A stretch of 64,000 nucleotides of DNA from Caldichromatium japonicum (GCF_011290485.1 NZ_CP048029.1:2490501-2554500), one strand, 5' to 3'; shown: positions 18,593 to 28,841, counted from the stretch's first letter. Numbers and translations are program-made. The notes: generated by a model not told the origin, from the letters alone.

Positions 18593-19051
18593 CTATGAAC
18601 GATGATGGACCGTCCCAGAGGTATCTTCCAGCGTCACGCGGATAGGGATGCCTTGGCGGATACTGGCCGAGACCACGCAGAAGTCCTCAAACAACTCCTT
18701 GCAGCGGGCAAAGCGCGGCGCCTGGACCACCTGCTCGGTGATGATCAGACGGACCTCCAGGGCGCCAATGCGCAGACGCTTGCGCTCATTGCGCACCAGG
18801 ATACAGGTGGCCTCGGCGCGCAGACAGTTGGGGGGCGGCTCTTCCTTGAAGACGCAATACAACAGGCTGGCACTTAGACAGTTCGCGGCGGCGGCTGCAA
18901 GCAGGCGCGAGGCATTGGGCCCCTCCCGCCCGCCCAAAGGGGGGGGCTCGTCCATTACCAGATCCGGTACCTGCGGCCAATCAAAGGCCACATCGATCAG
19001 AAAGCCTTCGCGCTGCCTGAGCGCAATGGTGAAACGACCTTCTTCAAACAT
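18593..19051 (-). CDS. OsmC-family protein
   Basis: A 152-residue protein from ATG 19051, chosen for a strong GAGGAG upstream; the longer frame (19102) overlaps the preceding gene much more. The sequence shows the OsmC fold: an N-terminal beta sheet (RFTIALRQREGFLIDVAF), PNASRLLAAAAANCLSASLLYC with the resolving/peroxidatic Cys in the long helix, and a C-terminal strand-helix set with a second Cys (ARCKELFEDFCVVSASIRQGIPI). OsmC proteins reduce organic hydroperoxides, but this divergent member may have another activity. Its start overlaps the end of the gamma-glutamylcyclotransferase-like gene, so they are co-transcribed. Confidence 0.78.
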   Translation of the reverse strand: MFEEGRFTIALRQREGFLIDVAFDWPQVPDLVMDEPPPLGGREGPNASRLLAAAAANCLSASLLYCVFKEEPPPNCLRAEATCILVRNERKRLRIGALEVRLIITEQVVQAPRFARCKELFEDFCVVSASIRQGIPIRVTLEDTSGTVHHRS

Positions 19052-19455
19052 GGGAACTCCTCGCTCGATGGAAGACGCTGAGAATGCCTGCGCCTTTGCC
19101 AAGCGGCGACAAAGGCCCGCCAGTCACCGCTGCGTATCACCATCCGCCCCTCGCTTGGACCGCGGTAGAGATAGACCCAGGCCTTGCCATAAGGGGTTGC
19201 GAGCTGTCGACGATCATATTCGCTCGGATACCCCTCTAACCGATCCAGGCGTTTCAAGATGAGTCTGTTGACCAGATAGACCTCGCCGGTAACGGCATGA
19301 TGCCCGCCCCGGATCAATCCCGGATAATGATCGAGCAAGATGAGGGTAAAGCCGGGAGAGGTGCGATAGGGGCCGAGATGGACGGCACCTGCCAAAAGAT
19401 GATGGTTGCATTCCCCTGGCAACAGGGTGCCATAGACAAAGACCCGCTGAGGCAT
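18997..19455 (-). CDS. Gamma-glutamylcyclotransferase-like (AIG2) protein
   Basis: A 152-residue protein from ATG 19455, just 15 bp past the DJ-1/PfpI stop. The N-terminus RVFVYGTLLPGECNHHLL is the signature of the GGCT/AIG2 fold, with the substrate-binding YGTL loop. Later HHAVTGEVYLVNRLILKRLDRLEGYPSEYDRR carries the conserved Glu-containing segment (LDxxEG). Family members cleave gamma-glutamyl amides to 5-oxoproline or act on other glutamyl compounds; which applies here is unknown. It overlaps the OsmC-family gene by 55 bp, an unusually long same-strand overlap, and its last ~30 residues are low complexity and basic. Confidence 0.75.
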   Translation of the reverse strand: MPQRVFVYGTLLPGECNHHLLAGAVHLGPYRTSPGFTLILLDHYPGLIRGGHHAVTGEVYLVNRLILKRLDRLEGYPSEYDRRQLATPYGKAWVYLYRGPSEGRMVIRSGDWRAFVAAWQRRRHSQRLPSSEEFPCLKKVVSPLRSGSAKAF

Positions 19456-19469
19456 GGTCAAGGGCGCGT

Positions 19470-20057
19470 CTAGGGTTCGATCCGACTCCCGAGCAGCTCT
19501 AAGAAACGGCGCATCCATTCGGGATGGGCCGGCCAGGCGGGCGCTGTGACCAGCTTGCCATCGACATAGGCATTGGAATACCCCTCATTGATCTCGCACC
19601 AGATCCCGCCGGCGCGCTCGAGTTCCGGGCGCACCGCGGGATAGGCGGTACAGCGGCGGCCCTCCAAGACCCCAGCCGCGGCCAGGAGCTGCTGGCCATG
19701 ACAGATCGCGGCGATCGGTTTATCGCCAGCGGCAAAATGGCGCACGATCTCGATGATGCGCGGATTGAGGCGCAGATATTCGGGCGCCCGTCCACCCGGA
19801 ATCACCAGGGCATCGTAACGCGCCGGATCGACAGTGGCGAAATCGGCATTGACAACGAACCAATGGCCTGGTTTCTCGCTGTAGGTCTGTTCACCCTCGA
19901 AGTCATGCACGGCGGTGCGCACCCGTTCGCCGGGTTGTTTGTCCGGACAGACGGCATGGACCTGGTGTCCAACCATCTGTAGCATCTGAAAGGGCACCAT
20001 TGCTTCATAGTCCTCGACATAGTCGCCGACCAGCATCAGGATCTTCTTGGCCGCCAT
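19470..20057 (-). CDS. DJ-1/PfpI-family protein
   Basis: A 195-residue protein with the DJ-1/PfpI fold: [19 protein letters not shown] at the start, [14 protein letters not shown] in the middle and [17 protein letters not shown], placing the nucleophilic elbow Cys at about residue 119 followed by His. Members act as glyoxalases/deglycases, chaperones or cysteine peptidases; the sequence alone does not choose. A ribosome site GAGGACTC lies before the ATG at 20057. It is the first gene of the minus-strand run with the GGCT-like and OsmC genes, and is divergent from pyrD, which suggests a shared promoter region at 20058-20167. The grouping fits handling of reactive electrophiles. Confidence 0.88.
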   Translation of the reverse strand: MAAKKILMLVGDYVEDYEAMVPFQMLQMVGHQVHAVCPDKQPGERVRTAVHDFEGEQTYSEKPGHWFVVNADFATVDPARYDALVIPGGRAPEYLRLNPRIIEIVRHFAAGDKPIAAICHGQQLLAAAGVLEGRRCTAYPAVRPELERAGGIWCEINEGYSNAYVDGKLVTAPAWPAHPEWMRRFLELLGSRIEP

Positions 20058-20167
20058 GATGAGTCCTCCGCGCGCGCTTCATGATTAGAAAGCTCAAACT
20101 ATAGCATTAGAAACCACCGCCTCGGACAATGCCCGGACCTTGTCTTGCCGATCGACAGCGTCTCACC

Positions 20168-21217
20168 ATGCCCATGACCGACCTCACGCCTTGGCCGATC
20201 TTGAAATCCCTCCTGTTTGCCCTTGACCCTGAACAGGCCCACCGCCTGACCCTGGCGCTGTTGGCGCATTGGTCGGCGCTCTTTGCAGGGCGTCTCGCTC
20301 CCACCGATCCGGCGCATCAGCCCGCCCTCAGCCGCACCTGTCTGGGCCTGCACTTTCCTAACCCCATTGGTCTTGCGGCCGGTCTGGACAAGGACGGCGT
20401 GGCGATCCCCGCCTGGCAGGCGATAGGGTTTGGCTTTATCGAGGTCGGGACGGTGACTGCCCTCCCCCAGCCCGGCAACCCCAAACCGCGTCTATTTCGG
20501 TTTGCACAAGAAGAGGCCCTGGTCAATCGTATGGGCTTTAACAATGCCGGCGCCGCTGCCCTTGCCCGTCGGCTCGAACGCCTGCGGGCGCGCGGTCTGC
20601 CCGAGGTCCCGCTCGGGGTGAACCTGGGCAAATCCAAGATCGTGCCGCTCGTTCAGGCCGCCGCCGACTATCGGCAGGGATTCGAGGCCATCGCCGAGTT
20701 CGCCGACTATATCGTGGTAAACGTCTCAAGCCCGAATACGCCAGGGCTCAGGGCGCTGCAGGGGGTCGAGGAAATCCAACGGATCCTGGAGGCCATCCAG
20801 GGTCCGAATCAGCGCCTCACCCGCCCGCGTCCGCTGCTGGTTAAGCTCGCACCAGACCTGACCGATGACGAGGCGATCGCCTGTACGCGCGCTGCGCTCG
20901 CCGCTGATGCCGCCGGTTTGATCCTAACCAATACCACCAGCCGGCTCGAGGGTCTCAAACATGTCCCGCCGGGGTTGACGGGCGGGCTGTCGGGTCGGCC
21001 CCTGTTTGCGCGCTCGACAGAGCTGGTGCGTGCGGTGCGTCAGGCGGTAGGCCCTGAACCGGTCATCATCGGGGTCGGCGGGATCCTGGATCCGGAGGGC
21101 GCCCGTGCCAAGCTTGCAGCCGGCGCCGACCTGATCCAGGTCTATACCGGCCTGATCTACCGCGGGCCTGGGCTGGTGCGCCGATTGCTGCACGCACTTG
21201 CCGAAGAGATCGGCTAG
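20168..21217 (+). CDS. pyrD: Dihydroorotate dehydrogenase, quinone type (class 2)
   Basis: A 349-residue enzyme oxidising dihydroorotate to orotate with electrons passed to membrane quinone, the fourth step of UMP synthesis. Seen: WPILKSLLFALDPEQAH membrane-associating N-terminal helices, GLAAGLDKDGVAIPAW, EVGTVTALPQPGNPKPRLFR, NRMGFNNAG, GVNLGKSK, VNVSSPNTPGLR with the catalytic Ser of class 2, and GVGGILDPEGARAKLAAGADLIQVYTGLIY. The start at 20168 (or 20174) is chosen because a longer frame from 20129 adds residues absent from the family. Five bp separate its stop from asnB, so the two are likely co-transcribed. Confidence 0.96.
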   Translation: MPMTDLTPWPILKSLLFALDPEQAHRLTLALLAHWSALFAGRLAPTDPAHQPALSRTCLGLHFPNPIGLAAGLDKDGVAIPAWQAIGFGFIEVGTVTALPQPGNPKPRLFRFAQEEALVNRMGFNNAGAAALARRLERLRARGLPEVPLGVNLGKSKIVPLVQAAADYRQGFEAIAEFADYIVVNVSSPNTPGLRALQGVEEIQRILEAIQGPNQRLTRPRPLLVKLAPDLTDDEAIACTRAALAADAAGLILTNTTSRLEGLKHVPPGLTGGLSGRPLFARSTELVRAVRQAVGPEPVIIGVGGILDPEGARAKLAAGADLIQVYTGLIYRGPGLVRRLLHALAEEIG

Positions 21218-21222
21218 GGCCG

Positions 21223-23040
21223 ATGTGCGGCATCGCCGGCTGTCTCTACCGCTCCGGGCTGCACCCCGACACCGGGTTTTTGCAGCGCATGCTGGAGCAA
21301 CTGCGACATCGCGGCCCGGACGACTGCGGGACCCACTGCCAAGGGCCGGTCGGCCTCGTCCAAACGCGGCTGGCGATCATCGGTTTAGACAGCGGTCATC
21401 AGCCGCTGGTCTCGGCAGATGGCCAATTGGCCCTGGTCGCCAATGGCGAGGTCTATAACTATGTCGAGCTCAACGCCGAACTGCGTGCCCAGGGTATCCA
21501 ACCGCGCACCGCCTCGGATTCGGAGACCATCCTCAACGCCTATGCCGCCTGGGGGCTCGATGCATTGGAGCGACTCCGCGGCATGTATGCCTTCGCCCTG
21601 TATGACGGGCGCAGCCAGCGGCTGATCCTGGGGCGCGACCGGCTAGGGATCAAGCCGCTGTTTTATGTCCGCCTGGCCGATCGCCTCGCCTTTGCCTCCG
21701 AGCTCAAGGCCTTGCTCCCCGCCTTGGATCACAGCCCTCAGATCCAGGCAGGCGCGTTGCGTCAGTTCCTACAAAACCAGTTCGCCAGCGGCGACGAGAC
21801 CCTAATCGCCGGCATCCGCCGCGTCCCCCCGGGGGCGGTATTGGTGATCGATGACGCGCTCCATATCCGTGTCCAGCGCTACTGGTCGGCCCTAAGCGTT
21901 GAGCCACGCCGGATGGAGGCGGACGAGGCCCTAGACGAGCTCGATCGCCTGCTTGATACCAGCATGCGCGAGCACCAACGCGCCAATGTTCCCTTCGGTC
22001 TGTTTCTTTCCGGCGGCCTGGATTCAGCGGTCCTGGCGGCCAAGCTCGCCGAACAGGGCGTTGGGCGAATCAAGAGCTATTCGGTGGGATATCGCGGAAC
22101 CAGGCTGGCAGATGAACTGGCCGAGGCCGAGCGCGTCGCGGCGCATTTCGGGTTTGAACACCATGCTCTGACACTCGACCCGCCGCAGCTCTTCAGGCGT
22201 CTGCCTTATACGGTCTGGTGTGCCGACGAGCTGATGCGCGACTATGCCTGTCTGCCGACCTCGATCCTGGCCGAGACCGCAGCCGATAGGCTCAAGGTGG
22301 TCTTTAGCGGCGAAGGGGGTGATGAGGTCTTTGCCGGCTATGGGCGTTATCGCCCCCCGTTGATCGAACGTCTGTTAAAGTCGTTTTTCGCCCCCGGCAG
22401 CGGCGGCTTTCGCACACGGGGTCAATGGGCCGGGCGCTGGCTTAAGCATCTGTTTGGCCCCGAGCTCCAGGCAGTTGCCGAGGCTGACCGAGCGCCTGTC
22501 CTAAGGGCCTGGCGTGCCACACCCCCAAACTGGTCAGATCTTCAGCGCCGGCAATATACCGACCTGGCCACTGCCCTCCCCGATAATCTTCTGGTCAAGA
22601 CCGACCGAATGTTGATGGGATTTGGGCTCGAGGGACGGGTGCCCTTTCTCGATCACCGAATCGTCGAGTTTGGTCTTTCTTTGCCCGATGCCCTCAAGGT
22701 CCAGAAAGGGGAAGGGAAGTGGCTGCTTCGGCGCTGGGCCGAACCGCGTCTACCGCCTGGACATCTCGATCGCCCCAAACGCGGATTTCATGTCCCGGTC
22801 GGCGATTGGCTGAGCGGCAAGCGGGCTGAGGCGGTCGGGCGGCGACTCATGGCAAACCCCGGCATCCAGCAGTGGTTTCGCGTCGAGGCGATCCCCGAGC
22901 TGATCGCGGCCCGCCAAGCTGGGCGCGGCGGGGGCCGCGAACTCTTTGGGCTGATGCAGTTTGCCATCTGGCACCGGCTGTTCATCGACCAGCCTGGCCT
23001 GCGGCCTGCACCCGACGAGGACCCGCTCGCTTGGTTTTAG
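21223..23040 (+). CDS. asnB: Asparagine synthetase, glutamine-hydrolysing
   Basis: A 605-residue enzyme making asparagine from aspartate, ATP and glutamine. The N-terminal amidotransferase domain starts MCGIAGCLY, with Cys2 as nucleophile after Met removal, plus LRHRGPDDCG and VANGEVYNY. The synthetase domain has the PP-loop LFLSGGLDSAV near residue 263, SGEGGDEVFAGYGRY and KTDRMLMGFGLEGRVPFLD. Length fits AsnB paralogues of ~600-650 residues; such paralogues often sit with polysaccharide genes and may amidate other substrates, so asparagine synthesis is the default rather than proven role. It follows pyrD closely. Confidence 0.9.
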   Translation: MCGIAGCLYRSGLHPDTGFLQRMLEQLRHRGPDDCGTHCQGPVGLVQTRLAIIGLDSGHQPLVSADGQLALVANGEVYNYVELNAELRAQGIQPRTASDSETILNAYAAWGLDALERLRGMYAFALYDGRSQRLILGRDRLGIKPLFYVRLADRLAFASELKALLPALDHSPQIQAGALRQFLQNQFASGDETLIAGIRRVPPGAVLVIDDALHIRVQRYWSALSVEPRRMEADEALDELDRLLDTSMREHQRANVPFGLFLSGGLDSAVLAAKLAEQGVGRIKSYSVGYRGTRLADELAEAERVAAHFGFEHHALTLDPPQLFRRLPYTVWCADELMRDYACLPTSILAETAADRLKVVFSGEGGDEVFAGYGRYRPPLIERLLKSFFAPGSGGFRTRGQWAGRWLKHLFGPELQAVAEADRAPVLRAWRATPPNWSDLQRRQYTDLATALPDNLLVKTDRMLMGFGLEGRVPFLDHRIVEFGLSLPDALKVQKGEGKWLLRRWAEPRLPPGHLDRPKRGFHVPVGDWLSGKRAEAVGRRLMANPGIQQWFRVEAIPELIAARQAGRGGGRELFGLMQFAIWHRLFIDQPGLRPAPDEDPLAWF

Positions 23041-23150
23041 GGAAACGCTGATGAATTCGCAGCCCTGTATCCGCTGCCTCTGCATCTCAGCGATTTTTCT
23101 GGATTCCAACTTTCCCGAGAATAACGACAGGAGATTTTTCAGCGTTTAGG
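23041..23150 (-). repeat. Dispersed ~105-bp intergenic repeat, copy 1
   Basis: Bounded by 9-bp inverted ends AAACGCTGA (23043-23051) and TCAGCGTTT (23139-23147). Read on the minus strand it contains GGGAAAGTTGGAATCCAGAA and, 53 bp from the start of that block, GCTGCGAATTCATCAGCG. A related element with the same blocks and near-identical spacing lies on the plus strand at 37149-37255. It begins right after the asnB stop. Confidence 0.75.
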
Positions 23151-23177
23151 GCTAGCGCCCTGCCCTATGCCCTTAGG

Positions 23178-23196
23178 GCTGCCCCCTAGGGGCAGC
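23178..23196. terminator. Possible hairpin between convergent asnB and glgB
   Basis: An 8-bp stem GCTGCCCC / GGGGCAGC with a 3-nt loop lies in the asnB-glgB gap. There is no T-run on either side, so it is only a candidate bidirectional stop. Confidence 0.3.
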
Positions 23197-23244
23197 GCAC
23201 CTTCGGGCGACAGCCCCAGTGGCAAGGGCAGCAAGGGACAACCT

Positions 23245-25539
23245 TCAATCGGCGTCGGACCGAGGCGCCTCGGTCATTTGGGTCTCGGCTTGGGCCTCCA
23301 ACGGCAAGACATTGGCCTTGATCGGTTTGGCGGCAATCGATGTCTGGGTCTGCGGCTCATGGACCAGGATCAGCCCGGCCAGCGGCGGCAGGGCAATGAG
23401 CAACGAATAGGGCCGGCCCATCCAGCTCACCGCCTCGGCGGTCACCCCGCCCTGATTGCCGATATTGCTCCCCCCATAGACCTCCGAGTCCGAATTGATC
23501 GCCTCACGATAAAAGCCGGGGGCGGGCACACCGATGCGATAATTGGTGCGCGGGACCGGGGTGAAATTGAAGATTGCCGCCACCCAGCTTTTGCCTGACT
23601 GATCCTTGCGTAAAAAGCTCAGGACCGATTGCGAGCTGTCATGACAGTCGATCCATTCAAAGCCGGCGGCCTCGAAATCGACCTCATGTAAAGCGGGGAG
23701 CTTGATATAAAGCTGGTTGAGATCGGCGAGCAGGCGTTGGACACCCTGATGCTGGGGACGCTCTAAAAGATCCCAATCGAGTTGGCCGGCGAAATTCCAT
23801 TCGCGACCCTGGGCAAACTCACAACCCATGAATAACAGCTTTTTGCCCGGATAGGCAAACATATAAGTATACAGCAGGCGCACGCTGGCAAACCGCTGCC
23901 AGGGATCACCCGGCATCTTATCGAGGAGCGATCTTTTGCCATGCACCACCTCGTCATGCGAAAACGGTAGGACAAAGTTTTCGCTGAAGGCATAAAGCAG
24001 GCCGAAAGTCAAAAGATCATGATGGAAATGGCGATAGATCGGGTCCTTTTGCATATAGGCCAGGGTGTCATGCATCCAGCCCATGTTCCATTTCATGCTA
24101 AACCCCAGCCCGCCGAGATAGGTCGGGCGTGAAACCGCCGGCCAGGCGGTCGATTCTTCTGCGATCATGAGCGTGCCGGGAAACTGCTCATGGGTAATGG
24201 TGTTGAGCTCGCGCAAGAAGTCGACAGCCTCGAGATTTTCGTTCCCGCCATATTTGTTAGGGATCCACTCGCCTGCCGCACGTGAATAATCCAGATACAG
24301 CATCGAGGCCACGGCATCGACGCGCAGTCCATCGACATGAAATTCCTCCAGCCAATACAGCGCGCTAGCCAGTAAGAAGTTTTTGACCTCATTGCGCCCG
24401 AAATTAAAGATCAGCGTCCCCCAGTCCTTGTGCTCGCCGAGCCGCGGGTCCTCGTGTTCATAGAGTGCCGTGCCATCGAAACGCGCCAAGGCATAGGCAT
24501 CCTTGGGAAAATGTGCCGGTACCCAATCGAGGAGCACACCGATACCTTGCTGATGGCAATAATCGACAAAATAACGAAAATCATCCGGGGCGCCAAAACG
24601 CGAAGTCGGGGCATAATAACCGGTGCATTGATAGCCCCAGGAGGCATCCAACGGGTGCTCGGTGACTGGCATCAGCTCGATATGGGTAAAGCCCATCTGC
24701 TTGACATAGTCAGCAATCTCATGGGCCAGGGTGCGATAATCGAGAAAACCGCCATCGGGTGCGCGCCGCCAAGAACCCAGATGGACCTCATAGATCGACA
24801 TCGGGCGGCTCTGCCAGTTGACCTTGACGCGCGCTGCCATCCAATCCCCATCCCCCCAGCGGTAATTGCTATCCATGGCAATCAACCCGGCTGTATGCGG
24901 GCGCTCTTGAAAGCACTGGGCATAGGGGTCGATCTTGAGATGGATATGGGTGAAGCGGTCGCGCAGCTCGTATTTGTAATAGCCACCCGGCTCGAGACCG
25001 GGGATGAAAAGCTCCCAAACCCCCGAACTGCCGCGTACCCGCATCGGGTTGGTCCGCCCATCCCAGGCATTGAAGTCGCCGACCACACTCACCCGTTCGG
25101 CATTGGGCGCCCAGACTGCAAAACGCACACCCCGCACGCCCTCAACCTCGGCGAGGTGCGACCCCAGAACGCGATAGATATGCCAATGCCGGCCCTCGCC
25201 GAACAGATGGAGGTCAAGGTCGCCAAGCAAGGGGGGAAAACAATAGGGATCGTACTGGAGCTGACGCTCGCCAGCGGCATCCACCCATTCGATCTGGTAA
25301 CGCTTGGGCAGGGCCACGGCATCGCCTTCCCAGACGAAGAAATCCGTCCCCTCGATGCGCTGCATCCAGGCATCGGCTTCGACCAAACGGACCTGTTCGG
25401 CCAGCGGCAGAAAGACGCGAACGATGACACGGCCATCCTCCTCATGGCGTCCCAAGACCTCAAAGGGGTCATGATGACGTGCCTCGATGATACGCTTGAG
25501 CGGTTCTGGAAGTTTGGCGGGGCCTGTCGCGTTGACCAT
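23245..25539 (-). CDS. glgB: 1,4-alpha-glucan branching enzyme
   Basis: A 764-residue GH13 enzyme making alpha-1,6 branches in glycogen. It has the N-terminal modules typical of GlgB ([15 protein letters not shown]), CBM48 ([28 protein letters not shown]), then the GH13 core with [27 protein letters not shown] (nucleophile Asp about 408), MIAEEST (acid/base Glu about 461) and [11 protein letters not shown]. The start at 25539 ([17 protein letters not shown]) is chosen because the longer frame reads through the antisense of glgC. The C-terminus carries ~35 polar residues beyond the family end. It is divergent from glgC with 99 bp between, pointing to joint control. Confidence 0.97.
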   Translation of the reverse strand: MVNATGPAKLPEPLKRIIEARHHDPFEVLGRHEEDGRVIVRVFLPLAEQVRLVEADAWMQRIEGTDFFVWEGDAVALPKRYQIEWVDAAGERQLQYDPYCFPPLLGDLDLHLFGEGRHWHIYRVLGSHLAEVEGVRGVRFAVWAPNAERVSVVGDFNAWDGRTNPMRVRGSSGVWELFIPGLEPGGYYKYELRDRFTHIHLKIDPYAQCFQERPHTAGLIAMDSNYRWGDGDWMAARVKVNWQSRPMSIYEVHLGSWRRAPDGGFLDYRTLAHEIADYVKQMGFTHIELMPVTEHPLDASWGYQCTGYYAPTSRFGAPDDFRYFVDYCHQQGIGVLLDWVPAHFPKDAYALARFDGTALYEHEDPRLGEHKDWGTLIFNFGRNEVKNFLLASALYWLEEFHVDGLRVDAVASMLYLDYSRAAGEWIPNKYGGNENLEAVDFLRELNTITHEQFPGTLMIAEESTAWPAVSRPTYLGGLGFSMKWNMGWMHDTLAYMQKDPIYRHFHHDLLTFGLLYAFSENFVLPFSHDEVVHGKRSLLDKMPGDPWQRFASVRLLYTYMFAYPGKKLLFMGCEFAQGREWNFAGQLDWDLLERPQHQGVQRLLADLNQLYIKLPALHEVDFEAAGFEWIDCHDSSQSVLSFLRKDQSGKSWVAAIFNFTPVPRTNYRIGVPAPGFYREAINSDSEVYGGSNIGNQGGVTAEAVSWMGRPYSLLIALPPLAGLILVHEPQTQTSIAAKPIKANVLPLEAQAETQMTEAPRSDAD

Positions 25540-25638
25540 TTCTCTCGCTGCCTCTGGGATTCGACCGACTGTACTCAATGGTATCATAGCGCCGCCTGAG
25601 CGAGTCCCCGCGTCTTCATTGACACCCAGGAGGGAACC
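25540..25638. promoter_or_regulatory. Divergent glgB/glgC promoter region
   Basis: A 99-bp gap between the divergent starts of glgB and glgC must hold both promoters. A strong ribosome site CAGGAGGG precedes the glgC ATG. I cannot point to clear -35/-10 boxes. Confidence 0.5.
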
Positions 25639-26910
25639 ATGCCCTACGCCAGCCCAAGGTTCGTCAGCCGTCTGACGCGCAATACCCTGGCACTGATCCT
25701 CGCAGGGGGGCGCGGATCGAGACTGAAGCATCTGACTGCCTGGCGTGCCAAGCCCGCTGTCCCCTTCGGTGGGAAGTTCCGCATCATCGACTTTCCATTG
25801 TCCAATTGCATCAATTCCGGCATTCGGCGTATCGGGGTGCTGACCCAGTACAAGGCCCACTCGCTGATCCTCCATATCCAAAAGGGCTGGGGTTTTTTGC
25901 GCGGCGAGTTCGGCGAGTTCGTGGAGCTCTGGCCGGCCCAGCAGTGGGTCGCTGAGACCGCCTGGTATGCTGGAACCGCCGACGCCGTATTCCAGAACCT
26001 GGATATCATCCGCGATCACGATCCCGAATATGTCCTGATCCTGGCCGGCGATCATGTCTATAAGATGGACTATGGCACCATGATCGCCCATCATGTCGAG
26101 AGCGGCGCCGATATGACCATCGCCTGCATCGAGGTCGATGCCGAGCGCGCCTCTGCATTCGGTATACTGGGAATCGACGGCGATGGCCGGGTACGTCGCT
26201 TTGTCGAAAAGCCTGAACATCCCGAGACCCTGCCGGATCAACCTGGTCGCTGTCTGGCATCGATGGGAATCTATGTCTTTAGCCGCGATTTTTTATTTGA
26301 ACAACTTTATAAAGATGCCCAAACCCCCGGCTCGAGCCATGACTTCGGCAAGGATATCATCCCCAATGTGATCAAATACTATCGGGTCATGGCCTATCTC
26401 TTTCGCGACCCGCGCAGCGGTGGCCAGGCCTATTGGCGTGACGTCGGGACCGTCGATGCCTTCTGGGAGGCCAACCTGGAACTGATCGGTGTCACCCCGC
26501 CATTGAACCTCTATGACGCCAAATGGCCGATCTGGACCTATCAGGAGCAACTCCCGCCGGCCAAGTTTGTCTTCGATGACGACGACCGGCGCGGGATGGC
26601 GGTCGATTCAATGGTCTCGGGCGGCTGCATCATCTCGGGTGCAACAGTACGCCACTCCCTGCTCTTTTCAAACGTCCGCGTCAACTCGTATGCGCAGGTA
26701 AGCGCGTCTGTCATCCTGCCGGACGTGGAGGTCGGACGCTACTGTATCGTCCGCAAGGCGATCATCGACCGCTTCTGCCGTATCCCGCCGCGGATGCAGA
26801 TCGGCGTCGATCCCGAGGCCGACCGGCGCGCCGGTTTTTATGTCAGCGAGGGCGGGGTGACCCTGGTCACGCCTGAGATGCTCGGCCAAGAGGCCAGCCA
26901 GGTCCGCTGA
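25639..26910 (+). CDS. glgC: Glucose-1-phosphate adenylyltransferase (ADP-glucose synthase)
   Basis: A 423-residue enzyme forming ADP-glucose from glucose-1-phosphate and ATP, the committed step of glycogen synthesis. Seen: nucleotide-binding [37 protein letters not shown], the [12 protein letters not shown] and [11 protein letters not shown] segments, FVEKPEHP, and a C-terminal left-handed beta-helix ([41 protein letters not shown]). The start follows AGGAGGGAACC. Bacterial enzymes are allosterically tuned by glycolytic intermediates. It is divergent from glgB and ends 39 bp before thiS. Confidence 0.97.
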   Translation: MPYASPRFVSRLTRNTLALILAGGRGSRLKHLTAWRAKPAVPFGGKFRIIDFPLSNCINSGIRRIGVLTQYKAHSLILHIQKGWGFLRGEFGEFVELWPAQQWVAETAWYAGTADAVFQNLDIIRDHDPEYVLILAGDHVYKMDYGTMIAHHVESGADMTIACIEVDAERASAFGILGIDGDGRVRRFVEKPEHPETLPDQPGRCLASMGIYVFSRDFLFEQLYKDAQTPGSSHDFGKDIIPNVIKYYRVMAYLFRDPRSGGQAYWRDVGTVDAFWEANLELIGVTPPLNLYDAKWPIWTYQEQLPPAKFVFDDDDRRGMAVDSMVSGGCIISGATVRHSLLFSNVRVNSYAQVSASVILPDVEVGRYCIVRKAIIDRFCRIPPRMQIGVDPEADRRAGFYVSEGGVTLVTPEMLGQEASQVR

Positions 26911-26949
26911 AAGCGCTATCCTGTTCATCAATCGAGGATCAACCTGGAT

Positions 26950-27150
26950 ATGCAGATCTTTCTCAACGGCACATCGCATGAGGTCGATGAGGGGCTGTGC
27001 CTCCTGGAACTCATCCAGTCGCTGGACCTTGCAGGTCGGCGCATCGCGGTCGAGGTGAATGCTGCCCTGGTCCCGCGCAGCCAATTCGCCGCGCACCGGC
27101 TGGCCGCTGGCGACAAGGTCGAGATCATCCAGGCCGTCGGGGGCGGTTAG
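26950..27150 (+). CDS. thiS: Sulfur carrier protein ThiS
   Basis: A 66-residue ubiquitin-like carrier that delivers sulfur for the thiazole of thiamine. It starts MQIFLNGTSHEVDEGLCLLELI and ends in VGGG, the Gly-Gly C-terminus that ThiF adenylates and thiocarboxylates. Neighbouring LAAGDKVEIIQAVGGG matches the family end. thiG follows 63 bp later. No thiF or thiH gene is in the window, so partner enzymes are elsewhere, and the thiamine genes here are split with thiD-thiE at 33-34.6 kb. Confidence 0.93.
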   Translation: MQIFLNGTSHEVDEGLCLLELIQSLDLAGRRIAVEVNAALVPRSQFAAHRLAAGDKVEIIQAVGGG

Positions 27151-27213
27151 GCCCAAAGACCGTCACCCCATCGACCCTATCCCTGTTTGTGCAGCATCCC
27201 ATCGAGTCCATCC

Positions 27214-28005
27214 ATGTCAACACCGCTTTCTGATCCGCTCATCATCGCCGGCAAGACCTATCGCTCGCGCCTGTTGGTCGGCACAGGCAAATACAAAGAC
27301 CTCGACGAGACCGCGCGCGCCATCGCGGCGAGCGGCGCCGAGATCGTCACCATCGCCGTGCGCCGGACCAACATCGGTCAGAACCGCGACGAGCCCAATA
27401 TCCTCGATGTCCTTCCCCCCGAGCGCTATACCATCCTGCCCAATACCGCAGGCTGTTATGACGTCGAGACCGCGGTGCGTACCTGTCGGCTGGCGCGCGA
27501 GCTCCTGGATGGCCATAACCTGGTCAAGCTCGAGGTCCTAGGCGATGAAAAGACCCTCTTCCCCAATGTCCTTGAGACCCTCAAGGCCGCCGAGATCCTG
27601 GTTAAGGACGGCTTTGCGGTCATGGTCTATACCAATGATGATCCGGTGGTCGCCCGCGAGCTCGAGGCGATCGGCTGTGTTGCGGTGATGCCGCTCGCTG
27701 CACCCATCGGCTCTGGTCTAGGCATCCGCAACCCGCTCAATATCCTGACCATCGTCGAAAACGCCAAGGTCCCGATCCTGGTCGATGCCGGGGTGGGTAC
27801 CGCCTCGCATGCGGCCCAGGCGATGGAACTCGGTTGCGATGGGGTGCTAATGAATACCGCCATCGCCGCCGCTAAGCACCCTGTGCTCATGGCCAGCGCC
27901 ATGCGTAAGGCCGTCGAGGCAGGGCGCGAGGCATTCCTGGCAGGGCGCATGCCGCCGAGACGCTTCGCCTCCGCCTCCTCACCCCTCGAGGGGCTGTTTT
28001 TTTGA
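27214..28005 (+). CDS. thiG: Thiazole synthase
   Basis: A 263-residue TIM-barrel enzyme joining DXP, the ThiS thiocarboxylate and dehydroglycine into the thiazole phosphate. The start at 27214 ([20 protein letters not shown]) is preferred to 27187, which adds residues absent from the family. Seen: [21 protein letters not shown], the catalytic Lys in LVKLEVLGD (about residue 105), [15 protein letters not shown] and [32 protein letters not shown]. Its last codons include a CCCCTCGAGGGG palindrome followed by seven Ts that overlaps the stop, a possible weak terminator ahead of trmB. Confidence 0.96.
   Translation: MSTPLSDPLIIAGKTYRSRLLVGTGKYKDLDETARAIAASGAEIVTIAVRRTNIGQNRDEPNILDVLPPERYTILPNTAGCYDVETAVRTCRLARELLDGHNLVKLEVLGDEKTLFPNVLETLKAAEILVKDGFAVMVYTNDDPVVARELEAIGCVAVMPLAAPIGSGLGIRNPLNILTIVENAKVPILVDAGVGTASHAAQAMELGCDGVLMNTAIAAAKHPVLMASAMRKAVEAGREAFLAGRMPPRRFASASSPLEGLFF
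27982..28003 (+). terminator. Possible weak terminator in the thiG 3' end
   Basis: CCCCTCGAGGGG (4-bp stem with TCGA loop) is followed by CTG and seven Ts, all inside the last thiG codons. The stem is short, so it may only attenuate transcription into trmB. Confidence 0.3.
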
Positions 28006-28019
28006 GCCCGGTGGGCGGC

Positions 28020-28739
28020 ATGGGCGTAGTAGAGAGACGCCTGGATGAGACAGGGGGGCGATCCCAGCGGCTAATCCGCAGCTTTGTCTTGCGGGAGGGC
28101 CGACTAACCCCTGCCCAGGCGCGCGCCTTTGCGACCCTGTGGCCGCATTTCGGGATCGACTGGACGCCGGGAGAGGTGTTGGATCTCTCTGCCCTGTTTG
28201 GCAACGACCGACCGGTGGTTTTAGAGATCGGCTTTGGCAACGGCGAGTCCCTCGCCGCCATGGCCGAACAGGATTTAGGACGCAACTGGCTCGGGATCGA
28301 GGTCCATCGCCCGGGGATCGGACATCTGTTGCTCGAGATCGAGCGGCGGGGTCTGAACAATCTACGCGTGTTACGCCAAGATGCCGTCGAGCTGCTTCGC
28401 CACGGGATACCCCCGGCGGCGTTGGATAGGGTCCAGCTCTTTTTCCCCGATCCCTGGCCGAAGAAACGCCATCACAAGCGCCGTATCCTCAATCGCGAGC
28501 TGATCGAGCTTTTAGCGCGCGCCATTCGTCCAGGCGGGATCTTTCACGCCGCCACCGACTGGCCTCCCTATGCCGAGCAGATGCTGGCCTTGCTCGACGA
28601 TGCCAGCGATTGGTTCATCAACACCGCTGGCCCAGGCTATTACGCCCATCGCCCTGCCCATCGCCCTCTAACCCGCTTCGAGCAACGCGCCGAGCGCCTG
28701 GGGCATCCGGTGCGCGACCTGATCTACCGGCGGCGATAA
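28020..28739 (+). CDS. trmB: tRNA (guanine-N7-)-methyltransferase
   Basis: A 239-residue SAM enzyme making m7G46 in tRNA. Start at ATG 28020 is chosen over a TTG in the thiG stop; a GTG at 28011 is also possible. Seen: VVLEIGFGNGESLAAMA (SAM site), NWLGIEVHRPGIGHLL, LDRVQLFFPDPWPKKRHHKRRI (the catalytic PDPWPKKRHxKRR segment) and PGGIFHAATDWPPYAEQM. A 12-bp exact tandem duplication at 28644-28667 encodes the repeated AHRP. It lies 14 bp after thiG, so it is probably in the thiS operon, though it has no link to thiamine. Confidence 0.95.
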   Translation: MGVVERRLDETGGRSQRLIRSFVLREGRLTPAQARAFATLWPHFGIDWTPGEVLDLSALFGNDRPVVLEIGFGNGESLAAMAEQDLGRNWLGIEVHRPGIGHLLLEIERRGLNNLRVLRQDAVELLRHGIPPAALDRVQLFFPDPWPKKRHHKRRILNRELIELLARAIRPGGIFHAATDWPPYAEQMLALLDDASDWFINTAGPGYYAHRPAHRPLTRFEQRAERLGHPVRDLIYRRR

Positions 28740-28841
28740 AGGCATCTGCAATGCCCAGCCCAAAACGCGCAGTGGACGCGGAGACAGCGCCGGACCCTTC
28801 GCCTCGGCGCTCATCAAGTCATCGCGCAACACACCTCCTGG

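Noticed and set aside
24430..25599. Long plus-strand frame opposite glgB
   Set aside because: Shadow of the glgB coding strand; no motif and amino-acid make-up typical of antisense translation.
25540..26241. Upstream extension of the glgB reading frame
   Set aside because: It is antisense to glgC and carries no recognisable domain; glgB starts at 25539 by homology to the family.
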